Positions 15,532 through 23,981 of a DNA stretch of 64,000 bases are shown in pieces. The notes below the pieces were generated by a model. It made no database searches, was not told the DNA's origin, and saw only the letters and a list, made by a program, of their open reading frames with translations. Positions within the stretch are counted from its first letter, which is position 1. Every line of letters begins with the position of its first letter. A program made the translations under genes and the position numbers. The DNA is from Methylotenera sp. (GTDB lineage Bacteria; Pseudomonadota; Gammaproteobacteria; Burkholderiales; Methylophilaceae): positions 1-64,000 of the forward strand of contig NZ_JAQSDZ010000001.1 of assembly GCF_029946165.1 (NCBI RefSeq), written 5' to 3'.

Positions 15532-16476
15532 TTACTTAGGTTTTGCCCATATTTCAATACGCCCACTAAGCCGTGTAACTCCTAGCAACCAACCCAACAT
15601 CATCCTTAGATATGCAGCAGAAGATGCAGTTTTCATCCATCTAATAACCTGAAGAGTTTTGGCATGATTGAAATCATTGGCCCAATATTCGGCACTCGAA
15701 AGCAACGTCATGCAGTTTTTTTGCCAAACAACTCTTTCTAATTTCCAACCTGAATTATTTAAAACAAATTCCAAAGTCTTAGGCGTGTAATGAAATAAAT
15801 GTGTAGGTAATTGCCAATCATAGCATCGCTTATTAAAAATAGTTTTAGCTAAAGAATTTGCATCAGGCACTGAAGCAATTAAATAGCCATTAGGTTTAAC
15901 CCAATTACGTAATTTACTAAGCACTTGTATTGGAGCATGCAAATGCTCCAATACCATCCAAGCTACAATTACATCAAATAGTTGTTCTGGTTGTTTTGCA
16001 TTTTCTAAAGTAGCCGTCTGAACAATAAAACCTTTCTCTCTCGCCACTTCAGCTGCAGTATCAGAAAACTCAATACCCTCTATACTCCATCCTTGGCTAA
16101 GCATTTCCTCCATAAAAGACCCAGAAGCACAACCCAACTCCAACATCTTTCCAGGGGCTAAAGACGGTATCTTTCGCGCATCAAGTCCTAATAGCGATCT
16201 TAAATACTTTTTGATCACACCACCCCTTTTAGATGGCAATTTATCAACCACAAGGTAAGGTGCATAGTCATCAGGATAATAAGCCCCTATAGTTTCAGCC
16301 GTGGGTCTAGGATTAGTTCTTTTTAATCCACAAGTTACACACTGAACCACATTAAAATATCCAGGAATTCCATGCAATCTATCATGTCCAGAGAAGACTA
16401 AAATATCATTCACATGACAGCCGTTTGGACATGAAACTGATTCTAGAGTTATATTTTCAGGGTAACTTGATAACAA
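15532..16476 (-). CDS. Class I SAM-dependent methyltransferase with Cys-rich N-terminus
   Basis: A 314-residue protein with an N-terminal zinc-ribbon-like part (CPNGC near the start, then CVTCGLKRTNPRP) and a methyltransferase domain with motif I MLELGCASGSFMEEML and FDVIVAWMVLEHLHAP. This architecture is common in polysaccharide and nucleotide-sugar clusters. I chose TTG at 16476, since GGAGA lies 6 nt upstream and the overlap with the flippase gene is then only 20 bp; the ORF also reaches an ATG at 16512 without a ribosome site. The substrate is unknown, probably a sugar of the repeat unit. Confidence 0.75.
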   Translation of the reverse strand: MLSSYPENITLESVSCPNGCHVNDILVFSGHDRLHGIPGYFNVVQCVTCGLKRTNPRPTAETIGAYYPDDYAPYLVVDKLPSKRGGVIKKYLRSLLGLDARKIPSLAPGKMLELGCASGSFMEEMLSQGWSIEGIEFSDTAAEVAREKGFIVQTATLENAKQPEQLFDVIVAWMVLEHLHAPIQVLSKLRNWVKPNGYLIASVPDANSLAKTIFNKRCYDWQLPTHLFHYTPKTLEFVLNNSGWKLERVVWQKNCMTLLSSAEYWANDFNHAKTLQVIRWMKTASSAAYLRMMLGWLLGVTRLSGRIEIWAKPK

Positions 16477-17728
16477 TCTTCTTCTCCAAAATAAAATACA
16501 TAAAGAGTGCATTCACCAAATAATACACAGAAGTCCCAGCAACTAAACCATAAAGTCCGAAAAATATAAATCCCAATGACTTTAATGCAACCCCTAACAA
16601 AAATCCAATAACGCCTATATGCATAGGCGTTTTCATATCACCTAAAGCATAAAAAACTGCTACCAGAATTGAACCTGAAATAGCGCCATAGAGATAACCC
16701 AACAGCAAAACAAGCATTAGCCAAATAGACATAGCTGTTTCTGGAGACGATATAATAACCAATCTCATTAAGTCAGCAAAAATTGGATATACAACTATGA
16801 GCGCGGAAAATACTAATAACACTCCAATACTTACGTGCTTTAAGCCACCTAAATATATTTTTTTAAGTCCAGCGTAATCATTTTCTGCAACATACCTTGC
16901 CATGGTAGGTGTTAACGGCATACTTATCACCTTCTCCATGATTGTGGAAATCGCACTCATTGCGGTTTGAGCTAAACCAAAAATAGTCATGGATCCTATA
17001 GGCGCTTGTGAAATCCAAAAGCGATCTATCAATGGGGAGGTTTTGTAAATTGTTGCGCCAAATAAAATAGGACACATTTGCTTCCAAGTATCTCTTTGGG
17101 CTATTCCCACTTTAAGCTTAACTCTTGGCCACCCAGCAATACCATAAAGCATTAAGAACACCAAAACAGCGCGTAAAGTTGCAATCCATGCTGCACTCTC
17201 GATACCGTAATGTGGAATAAACATTATCATCAACAATAAAGATACTACCGTTCCTAACATGGAAATTAGCTCACCAACAACAAAAAGACTTCTAGCTCGA
17301 AGTGCAATAATCAACAATGAAGTTTGAGTGTTAAATCCAGCAGCTACAAGCAATGGGCCAACAAGAAGAGTTGTTAGCTCTAATTGATGTGAAAGAAAAC
17401 CCGGGAATAGTAATTTTGCCCAAAATCCTCTGGTTAGCCAAACAAATAGGTACATAACACCACCTAAAAGCAAAGCCTGACTTTGAGCAATAGATTGCTG
17501 ATTACGCCATTCAGTAAAATTTTTATTCAGAATAGCTAACTTTGGCAACCATACACTTTGTAATGCTGTGCTAATAATGGCAAATAAAACAGCCGGTAGA
17601 GATTGAGCAGCAATATAAGCATCAGTTTCATGTCCAACACCAACCATTCGAATGACAAGCAATTGTGCTGTAAATGTAGCAATGAGTTGTATAGTAACAA
17701 CAATGCCTATATTTAAACTCTGCTTCAA
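16457..17728 (-). CDS. MurJ/Wzx-like polysaccharide flippase
   Basis: A 423-residue integral membrane protein with about 12 hydrophobic helices of the MOP (MATE/MurJ/Wzx) superfamily. The start (LNIGIVVTIQLIATFTAQLLV, GVGHETDAYIAA) is typical of MurJ-like transporters; the DAYIAAQSLP stretch is a strong marker. In this setting it most likely flips the undecaprenyl-linked repeat unit across the inner membrane (Wzx role). MurJ itself is longer, about 510-520 residues, so this one lacks the last two helices. It is the only lipid-carrier exporter in the cluster. Confidence 0.82.
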   Translation of the reverse strand: MKQSLNIGIVVTIQLIATFTAQLLVIRMVGVGHETDAYIAAQSLPAVLFAIISTALQSVWLPKLAILNKNFTEWRNQQSIAQSQALLLGGVMYLFVWLTRGFWAKLLFPGFLSHQLELTTLLVGPLLVAAGFNTQTSLLIIALRARSLFVVGELISMLGTVVSLLLMIMFIPHYGIESAAWIATLRAVLVFLMLYGIAGWPRVKLKVGIAQRDTWKQMCPILFGATIYKTSPLIDRFWISQAPIGSMTIFGLAQTAMSAISTIMEKVISMPLTPTMARYVAENDYAGLKKIYLGGLKHVSIGVLLVFSALIVVYPIFADLMRLVIISSPETAMSIWLMLVLLLGYLYGAISGSILVAVFYALGDMKTPMHIGVIGFLLGVALKSLGFIFFGLYGLVAGTSVYYLVNALFMYFILEKKIVIKLP

Positions 17729-17811
17729 ATATTTTACCTACTTTACTCAGTTTGATTTTTACTAATAATTCTGGATATCAACACGAATATTAGAAACAAT
17801 AATTACTGCTA

Positions 17812-18516
17812 TCATTTCTGACGTTGCAGGCAATAAGCCATTTCTTTATTTTCCGCAAACCACTCTTCTGAAAAATCCACATTCTTATATTCTTCAAAAT
17901 ATGGCCCCCCAACAGTCCAGTGAACGTTCTTTACATCAGCAGGTGGCTGATCGTACTCGCCTACCAACCAGTTCCAACGTACATTCAAACCACCGATTTC
18001 ATCATCTTTAAGCCAAGTAAATCGATGAAGGTCCATTGGGGTAGCGGTATTAACAAAATCTGGAGTTACTACTCTATTTGCAGGATGTGAACAATCCCAT
18101 AACACTACTGAAGACCAATTCTTTTTAGGGTATTTGTATTGAACATTATTAAGATATTTAATGTCATCTCTTGGCTCATAGTCATGCTTGACGACATAAA
18201 CTGCTTTACCAGGATCTTGCTTAGCGACATTAAACATTTCATTTATATCGGTACGTAACATCATGTCACAATCAAAAAAAGCTGCATATCCTTCATAATC
18301 ACTCAAGTATGGAACTAAAAAGCGACTGAAAGAAAATTCATTTGACTGTTTAGGGTCACGTTCACGAGTATATATATCCTTTAAATTAGTTAAATTTACT
18401 GGAATTATTGATACTGGCTGAGAACTTCTGGTAAGAATAGAATGTGCCATAGTATGCCAAGCAACACTTTCAACTTGGTCATATCCTATAAAAACCTTTA
18501 AAAGCTTGGAACTCAT
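17812..18516 (-). CDS. Glycosyltransferase-like protein (GT8-like fold)
   Basis: A 234-residue protein with KVFIGYDQVESVAWHTMAHS at the N-terminus and AAFFDCDMMLRTDINEMF, where Asp-Cys-Asp forms the metal-binding DxD of GT-A enzymes. KNVHWTVGGPYFEEY near the C-terminus is the His/Gly segment seen in GT8-type enzymes. It belongs to a glycosyltransferase-like family often found in bacterial and phage sugar clusters; donor and acceptor are unknown. It is the first biosynthetic gene after the regulator. Confidence 0.7.
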   Translation of the reverse strand: MSSKLLKVFIGYDQVESVAWHTMAHSILTRSSQPVSIIPVNLTNLKDIYTRERDPKQSNEFSFSRFLVPYLSDYEGYAAFFDCDMMLRTDINEMFNVAKQDPGKAVYVVKHDYEPRDDIKYLNNVQYKYPKKNWSSVVLWDCSHPANRVVTPDFVNTATPMDLHRFTWLKDDEIGGLNVRWNWLVGEYDQPPADVKNVHWTVGGPYFEEYKNVDFSEEWFAENKEMAYCLQRQK

Positions 18517-18570
18517 AACATTTATCCTTATTAACTTTAACGCCCACTTACTGGCAGAAATTCAGTAATG

Positions 18571-18891
18571 CTAACCTGCCAACTCTTTACGAATTACTTC
18601 AATTTCTATTTCCAGCTTTTCATATTCTAATATTTTATTTTTCAAAAATCTTAAAGTGACTTTTGTTTTTTCCTCGATGCCACTGGGGGTAAGTAAATAA
18701 ATGTAAGCTAATTTATTTTTACTATTACGAAAATTAGTAGCCTTTATTAATCCAACATCAATCAAAGCTCTTAAACAAAAATTTGTTTTACCCAAACTAA
18801 CTCCTAATGCTTTTGCAAGCTCACGTTGGCTAATTTCAGAATCATCCTCAATCAGTTTTAATATTTTGTACTTGAATTCATCAGTTAACAT
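18571..18891 (-). CDS. EPS-associated MarR-type transcriptional regulator
   Basis: A 106-residue protein with a winged helix-turn-helix (SQRELAKALGVSLGKTNFCLRALIDVGLI, about residues 21-49) and a C-terminal coiled helix (KNKILEYEKLEIEIEVIRKEL). The sequence fits the family named MarR family EPS-associated transcriptional regulator, found at the head of exopolysaccharide clusters in Betaproteobacteria. It is the first gene read in the polysaccharide cluster and probably controls it. There are no effector-binding residues I can recognise. Confidence 0.85.
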   Translation of the reverse strand: MLTDEFKYKILKLIEDDSEISQRELAKALGVSLGKTNFCLRALIDVGLIKATNFRNSKNKLAYIYLLTPSGIEEKTKVTLRFLKNKILEYEKLEIEIEVIRKELAG

Positions 18892-19040
18892 ATGTGAATT
18901 AAATAATTAGTGTTCATGGACTGAACGCAATTCTAACAAAAACGAAACGCAACATACAACGTTATTGCAATATGTAGTTACAAAAACAAGCTTCACTTGA
19001 TTTCAGTAGATACTTAATGCTAATTTTTCTGATAATAATT

Positions 19041-19073
19041 TTTCAGTATTCGTACTGTTGAAAAGTACTGAAA
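19041..19073. promoter_or_regulatory. Nested TACTG inverted repeats with a TTCG loop
   Basis: CAGTA (19044-19048), loop TTCG, TACTG (19053-19057) form a small hairpin; a second TACTGAAA (19066-19073) can pair with TTTCAGTA (19041-19048) instead. The site is 16 bp past the hslR stop and about 150 bp upstream of the EPS regulator start. It has no T-run, so it may be an operator or a weak hairpin that slows readthrough. Confidence 0.35.
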
Positions 19074-19088
19074 TATATGTGATTTAGA

Positions 19089-19496
19089 TTAGTTAACACC
19101 ACCCGTAAACTTTTTAATATCCCGCTGCTGCCGCTTTGTCGGCCGCCCTGCGCCTCTGTCACGTATAGCATGCTCGCCTTCACCTGTTACTTTTGCATTT
19201 TCACGTTTAGTTATACTTACTTGAGTTTCAGTATACAAAAGTGCAGCTTCGGGCGCGCCTCTGCGGATGTTTGATAAGCCAATCACGCTGACTTCAATCT
19301 CAAAATCTCGGGTACGAATATGAATGATTTGGGCTATGTGTACTTCTTTGGCAGGTTTAACTCTGTCACCGTCAACATGAACCTTGCCAGTTTCAATCGC
19401 GGCCGTGGCTAAGCTGCGGGTTTTGAAAAAACGAGCGGCCCATAGCCATTTATCTAGTCGGCATTTCGCGTCATCATTTTCTATTAATTTAGACAT
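19089..19496 (-). CDS. hslR: Heat shock protein 15, S4-domain ribosome rescue factor
   Basis: A 135-residue protein. An S4 RNA-binding motif opens the chain (CRLDKWLWAARFFKTRSLATAAIETGKVHVDG), followed by RVKPAKEV and a basic, Arg/Lys-rich tail. This is the Hsp15 architecture: in E. coli it binds 50S subunits that carry a nascent peptidyl-tRNA and helps recycle them. The length matches the family (133 in E. coli). It lies 16 bp from the Lon-like gene in the same direction, so the two may be co-transcribed. Confidence 0.88.
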   Translation of the reverse strand: MSKLIENDDAKCRLDKWLWAARFFKTRSLATAAIETGKVHVDGDRVKPAKEVHIAQIIHIRTRDFEIEVSVIGLSNIRRGAPEAALLYTETQVSITKRENAKVTGEGEHAIRDRGAGRPTKRQQRDIKKFTGGVN

Positions 19497-19512
19497 TCTT
19501 TATGCAGGCGTT

Positions 19513-21651
19513 TTACTTGGTCAATATTTTAGGTGAGTTATCTTCTAGTATTTGTTTAAAGGCTATTAACTTGGCTTCGGCAAGTTGATTAATTTCTTGC
19601 AAAGTATGGCCTGTGATGTGTGATATTCCATCAGCTACATTGTTCATTGTGGCGATATGAAATTGTCCATTGCTAACAGCGTCAATCACTTCATCACTAA
19701 GCATTAAGTGTCGCAAATTACGTTGTGGTATTAATACGCCTTGCTGACCATCTAAGCCAATATCCTTACAGACTCTAAAGTAGCCTTCTATTTTTTCGTT
19801 TAAACCACCTACGGGCAATACTTCACCGTGTTGGTTCATTGCCCCAGTCACGGCAATGCCTTGTTTGATAGGCGCTTGCGCGAGTGATGACAGTAACGCA
19901 AACAACTCTGCACATGAGGCAGAATCGCCATCTACACCGTTGTATTCTTGCTCAAACACCAATGAAGCCGTAAGATTTAATGGGTTAAATTGTGCAAAAT
20001 TAGTATGTAACCAGCTTTGCAATATCATCACGCCTTTATCATGCGTTGGACCGCTCATAGAAACTTCACGATCTATGGTCAGCACATCTAAACGACCAGC
20101 ATAACAGTTTGCCGAGATTCGGACTGGTGATCCAAAGCTTGCATCCGCAAGGTCTATGTGCGTTAGTCCGTTAATCTGCCCTACTGATTCGCCATACACG
20201 TTAATCATCAATTCATTATCGACAATTGAATCGCGCGCATGTGCTTCAATATAGCAATGGCGCGCATATTTACGGTTAATTGCAGCTTTTACGTCTTCTT
20301 TCGCAACTAATTTTGCGCCACGCAACTCCGCTGCGGCGGCGCTTTCTAGCATGAGTTTTTCTAACACAGCAAACTTAGTACTGATACGCGTTTGATCTTC
20401 TTCTAGTCTATGCATGGCATGCAATAGGGCCACAACAGCATCCGCAGTAAAATGGCTACAGTTAAATTGCTGGCATTTCTGTGCGATAAATGCGGCATAG
20501 GCGGCGTAATTTTCTGCGTTGGCTTTCACTTTTTCAGCGAATTCAATTTTGATAGGAAAGTAGCTGAAAAAATCATATTTTTCATCAATGAGCTCATAGT
20601 AGTCCTCACGTGTTGCGATTAACACCAGCTTCACTGAAACTGGAATCGCATCTTGTGCGCTGACAAAACTAGAGCCTTGACTGCTACTGCTGGTTAAATC
20701 TTCAATTTGCAAAGTGCCATTGCGTAAAAAACGGTGCAACTTTTCAAGTAGCTGAGTGCCATTTTGTTCATCCGCCAAAATATCGCGCAGATGCAATAAC
20801 AATGCACCGCCATCTGCACGCAATAAGTTACCAGCTCTTAAGCGCATAAAATCTGGCGTATTGCTTGAATCTCCTGCACTCTCGATGCCGCCAAATAATG
20901 ACTGTAAACTTGGGTCATTGTCGTAAATGACAGGGGCGTGTTGGTTTACCGCATGCTCAACCAGCACGTTAACGCGATAACGCCCAAAGAAACCTTCACT
21001 CAACAGCGCATCTAAATTGTTATCATCAGCACTGGCACTTGGTTGCCAAGCCTCCAAAGTATCTAGAATGTCTTTTTGTAATAAGACAAAATATTGAGTG
21101 AGTTGCTTGTTAGCTTGAATTTTTGGAATATTTGTTTTGATCGTACTTATCTGAACATTCAGAAACTCTTGAATTAATGTCGACGCGTTATCTTTAATTT
21201 TAGCTTCTAACAGGTTGGCTAATTCTTTAGCTAATTGACGTACAAACTGATCCAACCCTTGTTTCAATTGCGTGCCAATACCAGCAGGCAGCTTTAAAAA
21301 CAGCGGCTTAGTATTGCTATCAAACTGATGAAGTACAATTAAGTCAGAAGGCGCGGACTGCTTAGACGCAGCTTCATGCATAGCGCTTAACATGAGCGTT
21401 GTGCGACCAGTGCCAGGCTCGCCAAGTGCGAGTAAATTAAAGCCTGCTTGCTGCAAATTTAAACCAAATTCAGCCGCCTTTTTAGCCTCTGATTGCGCCA
21501 CCCAGGCCTGATGCTGCGCGCTTTTGCTATCAACGGCGATAAGTTCTGAAGTATCAGCAAAGTTAAATTTCTCAGCAGAAATATTAAGCGTTAATTGCTG
21601 TGGTGATAACAAAGTCGAGCTTGTTGATGTTGAATTGGTAGTGATTGACAT
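19513..21651 (-). CDS. Lon-related ATP-dependent protease (AAA + S16)
   Basis: A 712-residue protein of the LonB-like, YcbZ-related group. A P-loop near residue 80 (LGEPGTGRTTLML) and an AAA_32-type ATPase region precede a Lon C-terminal domain. The catalytic dyad is present: Ser577 in DGDSASC and Lys620 in GGLNEKIEG, 43 residues apart, the same spacing as Ser679-Lys722 of E. coli Lon. It probably degrades regulatory or damaged cytosolic proteins; substrates are unknown. The C-terminal domain lies inside a shorter chain than classical Lon and the N-terminal Lon domain is absent. Start ATG at 21651 is preceded by AAGG. Confidence 0.85.
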   Translation of the reverse strand: MSITTNSTSTSSTLLSPQQLTLNISAEKFNFADTSELIAVDSKSAQHQAWVAQSEAKKAAEFGLNLQQAGFNLLALGEPGTGRTTLMLSAMHEAASKQSAPSDLIVLHQFDSNTKPLFLKLPAGIGTQLKQGLDQFVRQLAKELANLLEAKIKDNASTLIQEFLNVQISTIKTNIPKIQANKQLTQYFVLLQKDILDTLEAWQPSASADDNNLDALLSEGFFGRYRVNVLVEHAVNQHAPVIYDNDPSLQSLFGGIESAGDSSNTPDFMRLRAGNLLRADGGALLLHLRDILADEQNGTQLLEKLHRFLRNGTLQIEDLTSSSSQGSSFVSAQDAIPVSVKLVLIATREDYYELIDEKYDFFSYFPIKIEFAEKVKANAENYAAYAAFIAQKCQQFNCSHFTADAVVALLHAMHRLEEDQTRISTKFAVLEKLMLESAAAAELRGAKLVAKEDVKAAINRKYARHCYIEAHARDSIVDNELMINVYGESVGQINGLTHIDLADASFGSPVRISANCYAGRLDVLTIDREVSMSGPTHDKGVMILQSWLHTNFAQFNPLNLTASLVFEQEYNGVDGDSASCAELFALLSSLAQAPIKQGIAVTGAMNQHGEVLPVGGLNEKIEGYFRVCKDIGLDGQQGVLIPQRNLRHLMLSDEVIDAVSNGQFHIATMNNVADGISHITGHTLQEINQLAEAKLIAFKQILEDNSPKILTK

Positions 21652-21716
21652 GGTGCCTTGCTAATTATTTAAGTGTTAATTTCGTATAAATTTGTATTAA
21701 TTTTTCGGTATTTTTA

Positions 21717-22172
21717 TTAATTTTCATGCCAACGCTCACGTGCGTTATCGTCTGTAAGCTTAGCTTCTATCCAGCGCTCACCTTGGTTGGTCACTTCTTT
21801 TTTCCAAAATGGCGCTTCTGTTTTTAAGTAATCCATAATGAACTCGCAAGCTTTAAAAGCTTCACCACGATGCGCGCTACTCACTGCCACCAATACTATT
21901 TGGTCAGTGGGTTGTAATGTCCCCACACGGTGAATCACAACTGCATCGAATATATCCCAACGGCTTTGTGCTTGATTCACAATCGCCTCAAGGGCCTTTT
22001 CCGTCATTCCTTGGTAATGCTCTAAGGTCAATTGTGACACGGTATCGCCATCATTTAAATCACGTACCTGACCAATAAAACTCACCACGGCACCAGTATC
22101 TTTACGCGCATTGCGTAGCTGGTTAATTTCAAAACCTGTATCAAAATCTTCTGTCTGTACGCGTACTGTCAT
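21717..22172 (-). CDS. moaE: Molybdopterin synthase catalytic subunit MoaE
   Basis: A protein of about 151 residues: the large subunit that carries out sulfur insertion into precursor Z to make molybdopterin, in a heterotetramer with MoaD. Hallmarks are TGAVVSFIGQVRDLNDGD, LEHYQGMTEKAL, HRVGTLQPTDQIVLVAVSSAHR and the Lys-rich TEAPFWKKE segment holding the catalytic Lys. The ATG at 22172 is chosen; a GTG directly in front (22175) adds one residue. moaD lies 58 bp upstream in the same direction, a normal moaDE pair. Confidence 0.93.
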   Translation of the reverse strand: MTVRVQTEDFDTGFEINQLRNARKDTGAVVSFIGQVRDLNDGDTVSQLTLEHYQGMTEKALEAIVNQAQSRWDIFDAVVIHRVGTLQPTDQIVLVAVSSAHRGEAFKACEFIMDYLKTEAPFWKKEVTNQGERWIEAKLTDDNARERWHEN

Positions 22173-22230
22173 CACAATTTACCGTTAATTTCGCTCGCCC
22201 CCTTGTGGGAAAGGGAACTTGTTAAATTCA

Positions 22231-22500
22231 TTACCCGCCAGTGACCGGTGGGAAAAAAGCCACTTCATCACCGTCGGCAATTGTCGCATTGTCATCGACC
22301 AACTCATGGTTAATCGCACCTCTGACCTTTAACTTACCCATTAACATTTGTTGCCAAGTATCATTGCGTTTTGCAAGGTATGCTTTAAGTTTTAGTATGG
22401 TGAGCGTGCGTGCAAATTCATCATCTTGCAACTCTAAATCTTCAGTAGAAAACTTAAGTGTTTCTTTTAGCCTTGCGAAATATAATATTTTAATTTTCAT
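22231..22500 (-). CDS. moaD: Molybdopterin synthase sulfur carrier subunit MoaD
   Basis: An 89-residue ubiquitin-fold protein ending in the double glycine tail PPVTGG, which is adenylated and thiocarboxylated to carry sulfur to MoaE. KIKILYFARLKETLKF and DEVAFFPPVTGG are characteristic. It is read just before moaE. No other moa genes lie in the window, so the rest of the pathway is elsewhere. Confidence 0.92.
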   Translation of the reverse strand: MKIKILYFARLKETLKFSTEDLELQDDEFARTLTILKLKAYLAKRNDTWQQMLMGKLKVRGAINHELVDDNATIADGDEVAFFPPVTGG

Positions 22501-22517
22501 ATACTTATAAACTTAAT

Positions 22518-23837
22518 TTAATCTTCTTTATCATCAATAATATCTAGTACATCAAGCGGTTTATTGGCTAATTCTACACGCTCAATTTGGGCAAATCTGC
22601 TAGATATTTTTTGACTGCTAATATGCACTTCCTGTGCATTTTCATGCGCTTGGCGGATGTTATCAGCAAGCTTTTTCATACGCTGATCAAATCGCCCAAA
22701 GTCTTTACTGAGCTTGCCTAACTCTTCTTTAATCACATGAACTTGCTTGCGTGTTTCCACGTCTTTTAACACAGCACGTGCGGTATTAAGTACAGCCATT
22801 AAGGTCGTGGGTGAAACCACCCAAACCCGTTTATTCATGGCGTATTCAATCACATCATTATGATAGGCGTGTAACTCCGCAAACACCGCTTCGGCGGGGA
22901 TAAACATGACCGCACCATCTGATGTCACATTTGAAATAATGTATTTATTAGCAATATCATCTACATGTCTTTTAACATCAAGTTTGAACTGTTTTTCTGC
23001 GGCTAATTGTTCAATATCACTCAATTTACTATCAAACATACGGTGATAGTTTTCAAGCGGGAACTTACTATCTACCGCCACCGTACCTGTTGGCTCAGGT
23101 AAAAACAAGGCGCAATCTGCACGCGTGCCATTTTCAAAAGTATGTTGCATGGCAAATGAATTCACGGGCAACACATTGCGTACCAAGGCTTCCAGCTGCA
23201 CCTCACCAAACGCACCGCGGCTTCGTTTATCGCCCAGTAATTCTTGCAAGCTCACCACATTAGTTGTTAAGCCATCGATTTTCTTTTGCGCTTCATCTAT
23301 CGTTGCAAGACGCGCCATCACATCTACAAACGTTTGATTCGTCTTTTTAAAACCTTCATCCAAACGCTCAGAAACTTTGCCGCCGATTTGTTCCAAGCGA
23401 CCATCCACAGCTTTTGTTAAGCTCTCAATGCTTTGCGTTAACGTGGTAGTCGCCTTCAACATCGTGTCGTTAATAAGCGCTTGCTGTGACTTGCCTTGCT
23501 CACTCAAGGTAATGTGCAATTTCTCCAATACGGTTTCACGCGTTAACGACAAGCTATTGTTCTGCGCCAATTGCAGTGCTTGCATAGCGTCGCGAGTGGC
23601 CTGCAATTCAGCCGCTACGCTAGAGCGCAACCGTTCGCTAGTTTCATTGGAAGACGTACTTAAGCGATCGCCCAATTTATTCAAGCCATCATTAAAGTCT
23701 AACAACATCGCACGATGCTTTTCTTCTAACTGCTGCAAAATTACCGTATTTTTACTCAACTCATTGACGCGCAGAATCTGCAAAATCATCAGCAATAAGA
23801 TAGCAACAGCTACTACTAAAATTAAAATTTGTATCAT
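22518..23837 (-). CDS. rmuC: DNA recombination protein RmuC
   Basis: A 439-residue protein with an N-terminal transmembrane helix (about residues 3-22), a long coiled coil (30-200), and the RmuC core with SRGAFGEVQLEALVRNVLP, RADCALFLPEPTG and VAVDSKFPLENY, then the C-terminal coiled coil (ETRKQVHVIKEELGKL). E. coli RmuC limits recombination at short inverted repeats; the fold is nuclease-like but a biochemical activity is not settled. Length is typical. It is 17 bp from moaD and divergent from the CHASE2 gene. Confidence 0.9.
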   Translation of the reverse strand: MIQILILVVAVAILLLMILQILRVNELSKNTVILQQLEEKHRAMLLDFNDGLNKLGDRLSTSSNETSERLRSSVAAELQATRDAMQALQLAQNNSLSLTRETVLEKLHITLSEQGKSQQALINDTMLKATTTLTQSIESLTKAVDGRLEQIGGKVSERLDEGFKKTNQTFVDVMARLATIDEAQKKIDGLTTNVVSLQELLGDKRSRGAFGEVQLEALVRNVLPVNSFAMQHTFENGTRADCALFLPEPTGTVAVDSKFPLENYHRMFDSKLSDIEQLAAEKQFKLDVKRHVDDIANKYIISNVTSDGAVMFIPAEAVFAELHAYHNDVIEYAMNKRVWVVSPTTLMAVLNTARAVLKDVETRKQVHVIKEELGKLSKDFGRFDQRMKKLADNIRQAHENAQEVHISSQKISSRFAQIERVELANKPLDVLDIIDDKED

Positions 23838-23981
23838 AAGGCGTGATTATACCTGATGCGGATTGCTCCGTTTTTTAGAATTTAGTTTGTACAATCAATT
23901 AAACAGAAAATTGATTAGTGCTCTATTTTTTAATGTAAATTCTCCGTATGAATTTCGCGTGTAAATTTAGACTTTCAAGCA

